From Pseudomonadota bacterium (lineage in GTDB: Bacteria > Pseudomonadota > Alphaproteobacteria > Acetobacterales > Acetobacteraceae), in assembly GCA_021815825.1 (NCBI GenBank), contig JAKAZO010000011.1:1-49338 (forward strand): a DNA stretch of 49,338 nt, written 5' to 3'. Every line of letters begins with the position of its first letter. The first letter of the stretch is position 1. This document shows positions 1 to 9,700 of this stretch, in pieces. Below the pieces are notes generated by a model, which saw only the letters and a list, made by a program, of their open reading frames with translations, had not been told where the DNA came from and did not search any database. Both the position numbers and the translations under genes were made by a program.

Positions 1-793
1 CGGCGCCTTCGCCCGGCTCGCGCGTTCCCAGCCGCTCGAGCAGGGCGGCGAGCAGGGCCGGCACCTCGGTATCGAAGCGATAGGGAGGATTGATGACGAC
101 CAGTCCGCAGCCATTGAGCAGGGCGGGGTCGACCGGTTCGCGCAGCACCAGTTCGGCCGCGACGGCGTCGCGCAGGCCGCTCTCCCTGATGGCGGCATGG
201 AAGGCCCGCACCGGGGCGCGATGCTTGATCGGGTACCAGGCGGCGAAGACCCCGGACCGGAACCGCGCGTGGCCGCGCCGCAGGCCGGCGAGCAGGCGCT
301 CGAACTCATCGGTCGCCTCATAGGGCGGATCGATCAGCACGAGGCCGCGCCCGGCCTGCGGCGGCAGCAGCGCGCCGAGCGCCTCGTAGCCGTCGCGATG
401 GTGTACCGCGACCTGCCGGTCGCGCAGGAAATAGCGGCGCAGGGCCACGGCGTCCTCCGGATGAAGCTCGCAGCAGGCGAGACGATCATCGGCGCGCATC
501 AGGGCGCGGATGATCGCCGGCGAGCCCGGGTAGAGTCCCAGTTCGCGCACCAGCCCGACATAGTCGGCAAGCGGCCCGGTCGGCACATCGAGCAGGCGGG
601 CGATGCCATGACGCCATTCCATGGTCCGGGCAGCCGGGCCCTCATCGAGCCGGTAGCGGCCGATTCCGGCGTGCGTATCGAGCACGAACATCGCCGCCGG
701 CTTGCGGGCAAGCGCGCGCAGCAGCCAGACGAGGATGGCGTGTTTCATGCAGTCCGCGAAATTGCCGGCATGGTAGGCATGGCGATAGTTCAC
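1..793 (-). CDS. rlmJ: 23S rRNA (adenine2030-N6)-methyltransferase RlmJ, C-terminus cut by window edge
   Basis: Translating from the GTG at 793 gives a protein opening MNYRHAYHAGNFADCMKH, the hallmark N-terminus of RlmJ, which methylates N6 of A2030 in 23S rRNA using SAM. About residue 152 lies the catalytic N6-adenine methyltransferase motif DPPYE, preceded by LVLI. About 264 codons are present against roughly 280 for the family, so only the last residues lie outside the window. GTG is chosen because the family begins with MNYRH and no nearby ATG precedes it. Purine-rich GAGGA lies about 11 nt upstream. Divergent from the HAD gene at 1276. Confidence 0.93.
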   Translation of the reverse strand, partial: MNYRHAYHAGNFADCMKHAILVWLLRALARKPAAMFVLDTHAGIGRYRLDEGPAARTMEWRHGIARLLDVPTGPLADYVGLVRELGLYPGSPAIIRALMRADDRLACCELHPEDAVALRRYFLRDRQVAVHHRDGYEALGALLPPQAGRGLVLIDPPYEATDEFERLLAGLRRGHARFRSGVFAAWYPIKHRAPVRAFHAAIRESGLRDAVAAELVLREPVDPALLNGCGLVVINPPYRFDTEVPALLAALLERLGTREPGEGA

Positions 794-1275
794 GCGGCGA
801 TCCGTCCTCGCTCGGCGGCAATTCCCGCCGCCGTTCCTCGCTATTCCCTCTGCCCGCCGCTGTCCATGCACCCCTGGAGGGCCCTCCGACCTGGTGTCCC
901 GCGCCAGAAATCCGCATCCGGATTTCGGGGGTAAGCGGGCCACTAACATATTGAATCGAATGCGATTCAGATTCAGAAATTCGTATAGGAATTTCTGAAT
1001 CACCACACTCGCCCCTCGATCGGATTGGACCCGGCTCCAGACCGTTGCGACTGCGCCACGTCTACGCTAGAGATCCACCCGATCTGATGGCATGATCGGC
1101 TCCGGTGGGCGTGCTATCAAATCATGCGAGCCTTGGGAAAGTTGGCGGACCTGAGAGGTTCCATGCGCGGCGCTCTTCGCGTTCGAGGCGCACCCGGTTC
1201 GGGCTGGTGGGGGAAGGTCGGTCGCGCTCGCGCGAACGCCCCGCGGCATCGAGGTGACATCGGATCAGGCCGGCG
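794..1275. other. 482-bp divergent intergenic region
   Basis: Spacer between rlmJ (leftward) and the HAD gene (rightward). No credible coding frame or tRNA is visible. It contains three consecutive palindromes (907-926, 953-968, 970-1001), listed separately, and locally AT-rich sequence at about 940-1000 in otherwise GC-rich DNA. It probably carries the promoters of both flanking genes, but I cannot assign -35/-10 elements with confidence. Confidence 0.7.
907..1001. repeat. Three tandem palindromes, GANTC-rich
   Basis: Three perfect inverted repeats follow one another. 907-914/919-926 has an 8-bp stem (GAAATCCG) and a 4-nt loop. 953-958/963-968 has a 6-bp stem (GAATCG) and a 4-nt loop. 970-982/989-1001 has a 13-bp stem (GATTCAGAAATTC) and a 6-nt loop. 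The last two together hold four GANTC sites (953, 964, 970, 997), the target of the alphaproteobacterial methyltransferase CcrM. The long hairpin lacks a following T-tract, so a classical terminator is unlikely. An operator, a dispersed palindromic element or a methylation-sensitive site are the alternatives. Confidence 0.75.
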
Positions 1276-3318
1276 ATGAGCCGCCGCCAACTCGGCGACA
1301 TCGCGGCGCGCGGAGGAAGCGTTCCGCGCGCCGATGACAACGGGCTCGGCGCCCGTCTCGCTGGCTTCCGTGCCATCAGCTGCGACATTTTCGATACCGC
1401 CATCCACCGCACTCTGGCGCGGCCGGAGGATGTGTTGCTGGCCGTCGGCGCGCGCGCGCAGGCGCGTGGGCTGACCGCATGCAGCGCCGAGGCGTTCCGG
1501 GAATTCCGCCTCGCCGCCGAGGCCACCGTGCGGCGCGAGGTGGAAGCGGCGGGGCACGACGAGGTACGGATCGCCGAGGTCTATGCCCGGCTCGCTGCGT
1601 GCGGCGTGCTGTCGGATGCGCCAGCGGGGGCGGCGCTGGAGTTCGCCGTCGAGCAGTCGGTCTGCCGGCCGATTCCGGCCATGCGGGCGGCATTGCTGGC
1701 GCGCGAGCCGGGACAGCGCCTCGTTTTTCTCTCCGATACGATGCTGCCGGGCGAGTGGCTGGCGAGACTGCTCGCCAGTTGCGGCTACGGCGCGGATTGC
1801 GAGGTGATCTCCTCCGCCGACACACGACAGAGCAAGCATAGCGGCCGGCTCTACGCCCGGCTGCTGGAGCAGCTCGGCCTCCCTCCCGCCGAGATTCTGC
1901 ACATTGGCGACAATCCCCAGGCCGACATCGCCAATGCACGCCGCCATGGGCTCGCAACGCTGGACCGGCCGTGGAACCGCCCGCCGCCGGAGGCCGAGAC
2001 CGTGGCGAGAACGCATGTCGCGGTCCGGCTCGCCCACAGCCTGCGGCGTGCGCCCACATTCTCGCCGCCACCCGACCCCGCACCCCCGCTCGCCCGCTAT
2101 GTCAGTGTGCTGATGCTCGGGTTCACCCTCTTCATCCTGGCCGAAGCGCGCCGGCAGGGGATCGACCGGATCTACTTCACCGCCCGGGATGGCTACCTGC
2201 CGCTCGCCATCGCCAAGCGCATCACCGCCCGCACCGGCGAAGACCTGACGCTGCGCTATCTCGAAGTCTCCCGGCAATCGATCGTGCTGCCTGGCCTCGG
2301 CGACGATCCGGCACAGTTGGCCGAGCTGCTCGGCAGCACCGGGCGCGGGCGGCCTCTCGCTGCGATCCTCGAGCCGCTCGGCATCGAGCCGGACCGAACC
2401 GCCCCGCTGCTGGCCGCGGTGGGCATCGATCCCGCCCGGATCGCCGACGACAAGGCCGGACGAGAGGCGGCGCGGCGCCTCACCGAGGTCGGGGACGCGA
2501 CCTTGCAAGCGGCCCTGAGGCGGCGCCAGGAGGATGCCCGCGGCTACCTCGAACAGGTGGGCTTCCTCGCGCCCGGCCGGCGCATGGTGGTCGATGTCGG
2601 GTGGCGTGGCTCGGTTCAACGCCAACTCGCCCGCCTCGCCGGCCTCGCCGAGCCGGATCTGTTCGGCTGCTATCTCGGCCTGCTACCCGACGCGATGCGG
2701 CCGGAGGTCTCGCCGCGCAATGCCGCCGGCTATCTCTTCGCCTTCGGCCACCCGCGGCCGCTGATGGACATCGTCCTCGACGGCTACATCCTGTTCGAGT
2801 TGTTCTTCTCCGCCCCGCACGGCTCGGTCGCGCACTACACGGCGGGCGAGAGCGGCTTCGTCGCCGTTCATGCGAAGGAGCAGGAGCCGGCGGCCGCGGC
2901 GCGGGCACGTTTCATGGCGGCGCTGGAGCGCGACTGCCTGGCCGAGATCGACGCGCTCGAAACGGTGCTGGACGGCGCCTGGCCGGACGCGATCGACCCC
3001 GCCTCGGCACTGTTCGACTTCGCCGGCCTGCTGCGCCGCCCCTCGCGCGCGGAGGTGGCGCGGCTCAGTGCCATCCCGTTCGTCCACGGCGCCGACGGGC
3101 GCCACCTCGCGGCCGCCGTCAACCCGGCACCGCTGCATGAGGTACTGCTGCGCCCGGCGGCGACGCTCCGCCGCTTCGGTCGCGCCGCCTGGCGCTCGGG
3201 CGCGGTACGGGCGAGTCTGCCCTGGCCGATCCCGGACATGACCTATGCCGAGCTCTGCCACCGCTACGAGCAGCTGCGCCGGCTCCTCGGACCGCTGCTG
3301 CCGGCCAGGACCCGGTAA
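1276..3318 (+). CDS. HAD-superfamily hydrolase-like protein (COG5610 type)
   Basis: A 680-residue protein. HAD motif I is CDIFDT (nucleophile candidate D37, with Phe rather than Asp at +2, so it is not a standard phosphatase loop). Motif II is FLSDTMLP, and motif IV is HIGDNPQADIANA near residue 212. A long second half follows, with YFTARDGYLPLAIAK near residue 300 and YLEVSRQSIVLP. This architecture matches large HAD proteins often found in surface-polysaccharide loci, whose substrate is unknown. No glycosyltransferase lies beside it here, so the context does not help. No strong ribosome-binding site precedes the ATG. Convergent with the transglutaminase operon, 25 bp away. Confidence 0.8.
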   Translation: MSRRQLGDIAARGGSVPRADDNGLGARLAGFRAISCDIFDTAIHRTLARPEDVLLAVGARAQARGLTACSAEAFREFRLAAEATVRREVEAAGHDEVRIAEVYARLAACGVLSDAPAGAALEFAVEQSVCRPIPAMRAALLAREPGQRLVFLSDTMLPGEWLARLLASCGYGADCEVISSADTRQSKHSGRLYARLLEQLGLPPAEILHIGDNPQADIANARRHGLATLDRPWNRPPPEAETVARTHVAVRLAHSLRRAPTFSPPPDPAPPLARYVSVLMLGFTLFILAEARRQGIDRIYFTARDGYLPLAIAKRITARTGEDLTLRYLEVSRQSIVLPGLGDDPAQLAELLGSTGRGRPLAAILEPLGIEPDRTAPLLAAVGIDPARIADDKAGREAARRLTEVGDATLQAALRRRQEDARGYLEQVGFLAPGRRMVVDVGWRGSVQRQLARLAGLAEPDLFGCYLGLLPDAMRPEVSPRNAAGYLFAFGHPRPLMDIVLDGYILFELFFSAPHGSVAHYTAGESGFVAVHAKEQEPAAAARARFMAALERDCLAEIDALETVLDGAWPDAIDPASALFDFAGLLRRPSRAEVARLSAIPFVHGADGRHLAAAVNPAPLHEVLLRPAATLRRFGRAAWRSGAVRASLPWPIPDMTYAELCHRYEQLRRLLGPLLPARTR

Positions 3319-3343
3319 CGGGCGGGTGCGGGCGTGGGCCGCT

Positions 3344-4249
3344 TCAGGCCGGCGCCGCCGCGGGGTTCGCCGAGGGAGAAGCATCCTCCAACTCCACCTC
3401 GACCGTAAGGCTCTGCTCGCCGCCGCCCAGAATGACGCCGCGCAGCGGGGCGATATCGTCGTAATCGCGGCCCCAGGCCAGGACCACATGCTCGTCGTGG
3501 ACGATCAGCCCGTTGGTCGGGTCGAGCCCAACCCAGCCATGCTCCACGCCCAGCCAGGCATCGACCCAGGCGTGCGACTGATCCGCGCCGAGCCGTCTCG
3601 CCTGTCCCGGCGGCGGCCGGGTCCGGATATAACCGGAGACGTAGCGCGCCGGTAGACCGAGACCGCGCAGGGCACTGATCATGAGGTGGGTGAAATCCTG
3701 GCAGACGCCCTCGCGTCGGCGCAGCACCTCGGCGATCGGCGTCGCCGTCGTCGTCACCCCCGCTCGGAACGTGAACTCGGCGCGGATGCGCCCTATCAGG
3801 TCGAGCAGGGCGACCAGCATCGGACGTCCCGGCGAAAAGGAGGCCGCCGCATAGGCACGCGCGCCAGGATCGGCGGCGGCGAGAGGGCTATCGAAGACAA
3901 ACTCGGCCGCCTGCCAGGCACCCGCGCCGCCGCGCCAGGCCGCGGCGGCGACCGCCTCCCAGGGCGGTGTCGCCCAGGCTTCGGGCGGCGGCGCGAACGC
4001 GACCTCGACCAGCGCCCGCATCGTCGCCTCGAAGCTCGCGTGCGGCGTGTCGAGGAACAGCCAGGCGACGGCGTTGCCGAAATGATCGACCCCGTCATGC
4101 CGCCAGGACAGTGCCGGCATCGTCTCCACCGCGGCGGCGATAACGCGCTGGCCGGGCAGCGGACGTGGGATCAAATGGGCAAGATGGACGCCATAATCCA
4201 CCGGCACCCGGTAGTCATAGCGAGTGGTGTGACGGATGCGGTAGATCAT
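3344..4249 (-). CDS. Transglutaminase-like cysteine peptidase family protein
   Basis: 301 residues. An N-terminal beta domain typical of bacterial transglutaminase proteins (MIYRIRHTTRYDYRVPVDYG) is followed by a papain-like core. The visible triad is Cys183 (GVCQDFTHLM), His226 (DQSHAWVDAW) and Asp243 (GWVGLDPTNG), so it should be catalytically competent as a peptidase or transamidase. No signal peptide is seen, so it is likely cytoplasmic. It is the last gene of a three-gene operon: its ATG overlaps the stop of the ATP-grasp/alpha-E gene by 4 bp (ATGA). The family partners with COG2307/COG2308 proteins in an uncharacterised peptide-synthesis or modification system. Confidence 0.92.
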   Translation of the reverse strand: MIYRIRHTTRYDYRVPVDYGVHLAHLIPRPLPGQRVIAAAVETMPALSWRHDGVDHFGNAVAWLFLDTPHASFEATMRALVEVAFAPPPEAWATPPWEAVAAAAWRGGAGAWQAAEFVFDSPLAAADPGARAYAAASFSPGRPMLVALLDLIGRIRAEFTFRAGVTTTATPIAEVLRRREGVCQDFTHLMISALRGLGLPARYVSGYIRTRPPPGQARRLGADQSHAWVDAWLGVEHGWVGLDPTNGLIVHDEHVVLAWGRDYDDIAPLRGVILGGGEQSLTVEVELEDASPSANPAAAPA

Positions 4250-6717
4250 GAGCCGATCCGGCGCGCCGGCGGCAGCAGCGCGAAATAGCGCCGTGACAGC
4301 CCGTTGGACAGCTCCGCGACGGCGTCGCGCAGGGCGCGCAGCCGCGCCGGCAGACGCAGCGCGGCGCGTGCCTGGTCAGGCGCGGCGGCGACATCGCGCG
4401 CCATCGCCTGTGCCTCCTCGCTCAGATCCGCCGCGCGCAGCGCCAGCGAAGCATCGCCTGAGCCCGCAATCTCGGCGAGCAGCGCGCGGGCGGCGGCGAG
4501 TTGGTAGCCGAGGCCGCGCGGGTTGCCTTCGTCGGCGAGCACGAGGTCCAGCACCGGGGCCGGTTGCAGCACCGCGAGGTAGCGGGCGCGATAGGTGATC
4601 GAGGAATCGCACAGCTCCAGCGCCAGCCGCAAGCCGTGCTCGACCCGGGCAGGCAGTTCGGTGGCGCCTGGGAAGTCGAGCACCCGCGCCAGTTCGTCGG
4701 CGACCGCCTGGGCGCGTTCGACGCGCCGGCCGAGATCGAGAAACAGCCGCCCGCCGCCGCGGACCATATTCTCGGCCGCGAGCCCCGCGATGGTGGCCGA
4801 GAAGGCGAGAACGCGTGCCATCGCCTGGGCGGCGCTGTCCAGCGCCTCGCCAGGATGCGCGGTCGTGACACGGCCGAGCGCCTCCTCCACGTCGCGCAGA
4901 CCGCGGCCGATGACGGCATGCATCTCGCCGGTCAGCCGGTCGCGCAATTGGCCGCTGACCTGCATGACCTGCGTCAATCGCCGGTGCAGCGCGCCAGCAC
5001 GCCCGGCGGCGCGGAGCAGTGCCTGGGCCAGCCCGGTCTGGCTGACGCCGGCGATCGCCTCGGCATCGAGCAGCCCGGACTCGATCAGGCAGTCGGCAAG
5101 GAGGGTGATCTCGGCCAGTTCATGGGGCGCCGGCGCCGGCTGGGCGGTGCGCGCGATGGTGATCCGCAGCAGCCGCGCCCCACCCTCGAGGCGCTCGAGA
5201 TAGCGGCCGAACCAGAAGAAATTGTCGGCCACCCGGCTCGGTAGGTCGCCGGCCGCGCGCCGGATCTCGAGCCTCGGTGCCTCGCTGGCCGGCGGACCGA
5301 AGATCGCCTCCGGCGTCTCCGCCAGTACCCAGACATCCTTGGCCAGGATCGGCCCGCTCGCCGGCCAGAATGCGTCTCCTCCCGCCGGCACGCAGCCGAG
5401 ACCGCCCGGCATCGCTCGCCAGCCGTGGCCATCGGCGATCAGGAAGACGCGAACGAGCACCGGGCCGGGCTCCAGCCCGGTGGCGCCGAGGCAGGGCGCC
5501 GCGGAGGGAGACATCGCCTCGGTCGCGGCGAATCGCCACGGCGCCGCCGCCAGCGCCGGGCGCCAGGCGGCCGGCGCGGCATCGGCGGCGACAGGTGCCA
5601 CCCGCGCGCTGAACGCCGGGCGCAGTCGCCAGCGATCTGGCGCGTCGCGCACCTGCTCGCGCGCCGCCGCCTCGCCGAGCCAGAGCGTCGGCACGCTGGG
5701 CAACGCGAGCGACTCGCCGAGGAGGCGGGCGGCAAGAGCGGGCAGGAAGGCGGCGAGAACCGGTGCGGTCGCGAAACCGCTGCCCGGATGATTGACGATG
5801 CGAACCGCCCCGCGCGCCGCGCCGAGCAATCCCGGTACGCCGTGGCCATCCGGGGCGAGTTCGAGCGGATCGATGCCGCGGCCATCACCGCCGCGCAGCA
5901 GCACGCCGATCGGCTTCAGCCCGCGGAGCGTCTTCAGCAGCAGCCGACCGTCGCGCACCGTGAGGTCGCCGCCCTCCACCAGGGCGCAGGAGAGCTCGCG
6001 CGCCAGCAGCACGTGGCCATACCAGCCGGGATGCGCGTGGCCCGCCGTCAGCAACGCCACGCTGCCGCGCTCGCCCGTACGCGCCGGCAGCAGACGCTGC
6101 AGCCGCTCCTGCCAGACCTCGACGAAGGAGCCGATGGGACTGAGCTGGCCCGAGGCGAACAGCTCCGGCAGCACGCGGCCGAGGCGGCGGCGATTCTCGA
6201 GCGCCTGGGCGAGCCCGTCGGTCCAGCCGGTGCGGTCGGCCAGGACGCGCCAGGCGCCGTCCTCCCCGCGCACCAGGTCGGCGGCATAGATCTGCATCAG
6301 TCCGTCGTCGGGCATCTGCGGGTCCAGCCGGCAGGGGCGCAGAAATCCTGGATTGCCGAACACCAACGCCGGTGGCAACACCCCCTCCGCGAGCAGGCGC
6401 TGCGGTCCATACACATCGGCCAACACCGCCTCCAGCAGCCGCGCGCGCTGGATCAACCCGGCTTCGATGGTGGCGAATTCGGCGCCCGAGAGCGGCAGCG
6501 GGATCGGGTCGAAGCGCCAGCGGTCGGGCGGAGCGCCGGGGAGCAGGCCGCCGACCCCCTCCTCGGCGAGGATTCGCTCGAGCCGCGCCCGGCGTTCGGC
6601 CAACACGGCCTGGCCGAGACCCGCGAGCACGCCGAGCAGGCCGCGCCAGTGCGGACGCATCCCTCCCCGCCCATCGACCATCTCGTCATGCGCCATGGCC
6701 GGACGCTGCCGGCTCAA
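4246..6717 (-). CDS. Circularly permuted ATP-grasp / alpha-E fusion protein
   Basis: Up to 823 residues. Roughly residues 20-500 are a circularly permuted ATP-grasp domain (features ADVYGPQ, FGNPGFLRPC, NHPGSGFATAPVLAAFLP, AKDVWVLA). Residues about 505-815 form an alpha-E domain starting LPSRVADNFFWFGRYLERLE. ATP-grasp enzymes ligate carboxylates to amines, so a peptide-bond-forming role is inferred; the natural substrate is unknown. The two domains are often separate genes and are fused here. Start is uncertain: TTG at 6717 overlaps the upstream stop by 4 bp, but ATGs at 6696, 6681 and 6660 are possible, the last preceded immediately by GGGGAGGG. Confidence 0.9.
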   Translation of the reverse strand: MSRQRPAMAHDEMVDGRGGMRPHWRGLLGVLAGLGQAVLAERRARLERILAEEGVGGLLPGAPPDRWRFDPIPLPLSGAEFATIEAGLIQRARLLEAVLADVYGPQRLLAEGVLPPALVFGNPGFLRPCRLDPQMPDDGLMQIYAADLVRGEDGAWRVLADRTGWTDGLAQALENRRRLGRVLPELFASGQLSPIGSFVEVWQERLQRLLPARTGERGSVALLTAGHAHPGWYGHVLLARELSCALVEGGDLTVRDGRLLLKTLRGLKPIGVLLRGGDGRGIDPLELAPDGHGVPGLLGAARGAVRIVNHPGSGFATAPVLAAFLPALAARLLGESLALPSVPTLWLGEAAAREQVRDAPDRWRLRPAFSARVAPVAADAAPAAWRPALAAAPWRFAATEAMSPSAAPCLGATGLEPGPVLVRVFLIADGHGWRAMPGGLGCVPAGGDAFWPASGPILAKDVWVLAETPEAIFGPPASEAPRLEIRRAAGDLPSRVADNFFWFGRYLERLEGGARLLRITIARTAQPAPAPHELAEITLLADCLIESGLLDAEAIAGVSQTGLAQALLRAAGRAGALHRRLTQVMQVSGQLRDRLTGEMHAVIGRGLRDVEEALGRVTTAHPGEALDSAAQAMARVLAFSATIAGLAAENMVRGGGRLFLDLGRRVERAQAVADELARVLDFPGATELPARVEHGLRLALELCDSSITYRARYLAVLQPAPVLDLVLADEGNPRGLGYQLAAARALLAEIAGSGDASLALRAADLSEEAQAMARDVAAAPDQARAALRLPARLRALRDAVAELSNGLSRRYFALLPPARRIGS

Positions 6718-9700
6718 CCGCCTTGCTGCAAGTCGAGACCGCCGGAGCGGCCTCGACCATGCAGATCGACACGGCGCAGATCGAGGGTGCGGGGATGCTC
6801 GCGGGAGGGCATGGGCACCGGCTCGGCCATCGGGCCGGGGGTATGGCCGAAGGCGAAGAACCGGGCGCGCCGGCGTGCCTCCGCCTCGTTGGCATTGACC
6901 GGGAACCGCTCGTAATGGCGCCCGCCCGGGTGGGCGACGTGATAGGTCAACCCGCCCAGGCTGCGCCCGCTCCAGCGATCATAGACATCGAAGACGAGAA
7001 CGGGCTGGGCCGGCAAGGTCGGGTGCAGCGCGCTCGCGGGCTGCCAGGCCTTGAAGCGGATGCCGCCGACATACTGGCCGGCGCGGCCAGTCGGCATCAG
7101 CGGCACGGCGCGGCCGTTGCAGGCGAGCACGAAGCGCTCCTCGATCCAGCCTCCGACCTGCGCCTGCACCCGTTCAACGGAACTGTCCACGAAGCGCGCC
7201 GTGGCCCCGCCGGCCGGCTCCTCGCCGAGCACGTGCCAGGGTTCGAGCGCATGGCGGAGCTCCAGCGTCGCACCCCGCACGCTGATCTCGCCGATCCGCG
7301 GGAAGCGGAATTCGGCGTGCGGGGCGAACCATGCCGGGTCCAGCGCCCAGCCGCGGCCGGCCAGCTCCTCCAGCACCTCGGTGAAATCCTGTGCGATGAA
7401 GTGCGGAAGCATGAAATCGTCGTGAATGCGGGTGCCCCAATGGATCAGCGGGCGCTCGTAGGGCTGGGCCCAGAAGGCCGCCACCGCGGCGCGCATCAGC
7501 AGCATCTGCGCCGCCGCCATGCGCGCGTGCGGTGGCATCTCGAAGGCGCGGAACTCGACCAGGCCGAGCCGGCCGGAGCTCGTCTCCGGCGCGTAGAGCT
7601 TGTCGATGCAGAACTCGGTGCGGTGGGTATTGCCGGTCATGTCGGCGAGCAGATGGCGCAGCATCCGGTCCACCAGCCAGGGCGGCACCGCACGGCCCGG
7701 CTCGATCTCGGCGAAGGCGATCGCGAGCTCCGCCAGACTGTCCTGGCGCGCCTCGTCGATGCGCGGATGCTGGCTGGAGGGGCCGATGAAAAGGCCGCTG
7801 AACAGATACGACAGGCTGGGGTGATTGTGCCAGAAACCGAGCATCGATTTGAGCAGGTCCGGCCGGCGCAGGAACGGGCTCTGCTCCGGCGTCGCCGCGC
7901 CCATCACCACGTGGTTGCCGCCGCCGGTGCCGACATGGCGGCCATCGAGCATGAATTTTTCTGTCGCCAGCCCCACCGCGCGGGCCTCGGCGTAGAGCTC
8001 CTCGCTACGCTGGACCACCTCCGCCCAGCTTGCCGCCGGGTGGATATTGACCTCGATGACACCTGGATCGGGCGTGATGGAGAAGCGGCGCAGCCGCGGG
8101 TCGACGGGCGGGAGATAGCCTTCAAGCGCCACCGGACGCGCGAGTGCGGCGGCGGTGTCCTCGATCGCGGCGACGAGTTGGAGCCACGACTCCGCGGTGC
8201 TGAGAGGCGGCAGGAAGACATGCAGCCGCCCCTCGCGCGGCTCGACGCAAAGCGCAGTGCGTACCAGGTCCGGCTCCTCGGCCCCGACCACGGGCGGCGG
8301 CTGGCCGACGGCGGCGAAGCCACCACCGGCGCCGATGGCCGAGAGGCTGCCGCGCAGCTGCGCGTGCGCCGGCAAGGGCGGATGCGGCGCGAAGGGGTCG
8401 CGTGGCAGGTCGGGCTCGATCCGCTCCGGATCCACCCAGGGCAGACCGTCCAGCGGCAGGCGCAGGCCGATCGGTGAATCGCCCGGGATCAGGAACATCA
8501 CCCCGGCACGGAAGAACCAAGGGCCCGACCGCCACCCCCCTGCGCCGGCGCTTCGCAGCGGCAGCACGCTGCCCACCGGCTGGCCCAGCCCGCCGCCGAA
8601 AATCCGCGCCAGCCGCGCGCGTTCCAGCGGATCGGCGAGCTTCGACGCCTCGGCCACGACATTCGCCGGCAGCCGGTGCTCGCGCCAGAGATGGTAGTGG
8701 ATGTCCTCGTAGGCCGGCAGCACCAGCGCCGGATCGAGGCCGAGCCGCTCGGCGAGCGCGGCGCAGAACGCCGCCGCGTCCGCCGCGGTGCAGCCGGGCG
8801 CGTGTCCGGGCGCGCCGTCGTCGGCGCAGAGCGCGCCATCGCGCCATACCGGTTCGCCATCCACCCGGCCATGCGCGTAGAGCGCCCAGCGCGGCAGAGG
8901 CTCGCCGGGATAGTGCTTGCCGAGCACCGTCTGCAGTGCCGCGCCCGGCATCCAGATCGGGGCCAGGCGGCGCAGCAGCCGGCCGGCAATGCCGCGCTTG
9001 GTCGGGCCAACCGCATCGACGGTCCATTCCGGCGAATCGAGATCGGTGGCGGAAACAAAGGTTGGCTCCCCGCCCATGGTCAGGCGCACATCCGCCGCGG
9101 CCAGCGCCCGGTCCAGCTCGGCGCCGCGCGCCAGCAGGTCCTGCCACTGCGCCTCGGTATAGGGCTTGCTGACGCGCGGCGTTTCGCGCACGCGATCCAG
9201 CTTCATCTCGAAGGCGAACTCGACCTCGCTCGGCTCGACCAGGCCGGAGATCGGCGCGGCCGATTGCGGATCGGGCGTCGCGGCCAGCGGGATATGGCCC
9301 TCCCCGGCGAGCAGGCCCGAGGTCGCATCCAGCCCGACCCAGCCGGCGCCCGGCAGATAGACCTCGGCCCAGGCGTGCAGGTCGGTGAAATCGGCGGCGG
9401 GCCCTTCGGGTCCCTCCAGCGGCTTGGTGTCGGCGACGAGCTGGATCAGGTAGCCGGAGACGAAGCGCGCCGCGAAGCCGAGCTGGCGCAGCGCCTGGAC
9501 CAGCAGCCATGCCGAGTCCCGGCACGAGCCTTTGCCTGCCGCCAGAGTCTCCTCAGGCGTCCAGACGCCCGGTTCGAGGCGCACGACATAGGCAATATGG
9601 CTCTGGACGAGGCGATTGAGCATGACCAGCAGATCGACGGTCGGCTGCTCGCCGCGCGGCACGTCCGCGAGCAGGGCGGCGAGGCGCGGGCCGACCGGGT

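Noticed and set aside
1011-1033. Third copy of the dispersed GATCGGATC repeat
   Set aside because: Only about 10 bases match at the start and the rest does not align; judged chance similarity.
1117-2625. A 502-codon minus-strand frame opposite the HAD gene
   Set aside because: Arg/Pro/Gly-rich shadow with no recognisable motif; the plus-strand HAD motifs are convincing.
5425-8477. Long plus-strand frames over the ATP-grasp and DUF2126 genes
   Set aside because: Shadow frames with biased, domain-free composition; the minus-strand proteins have complete catalytic residues.
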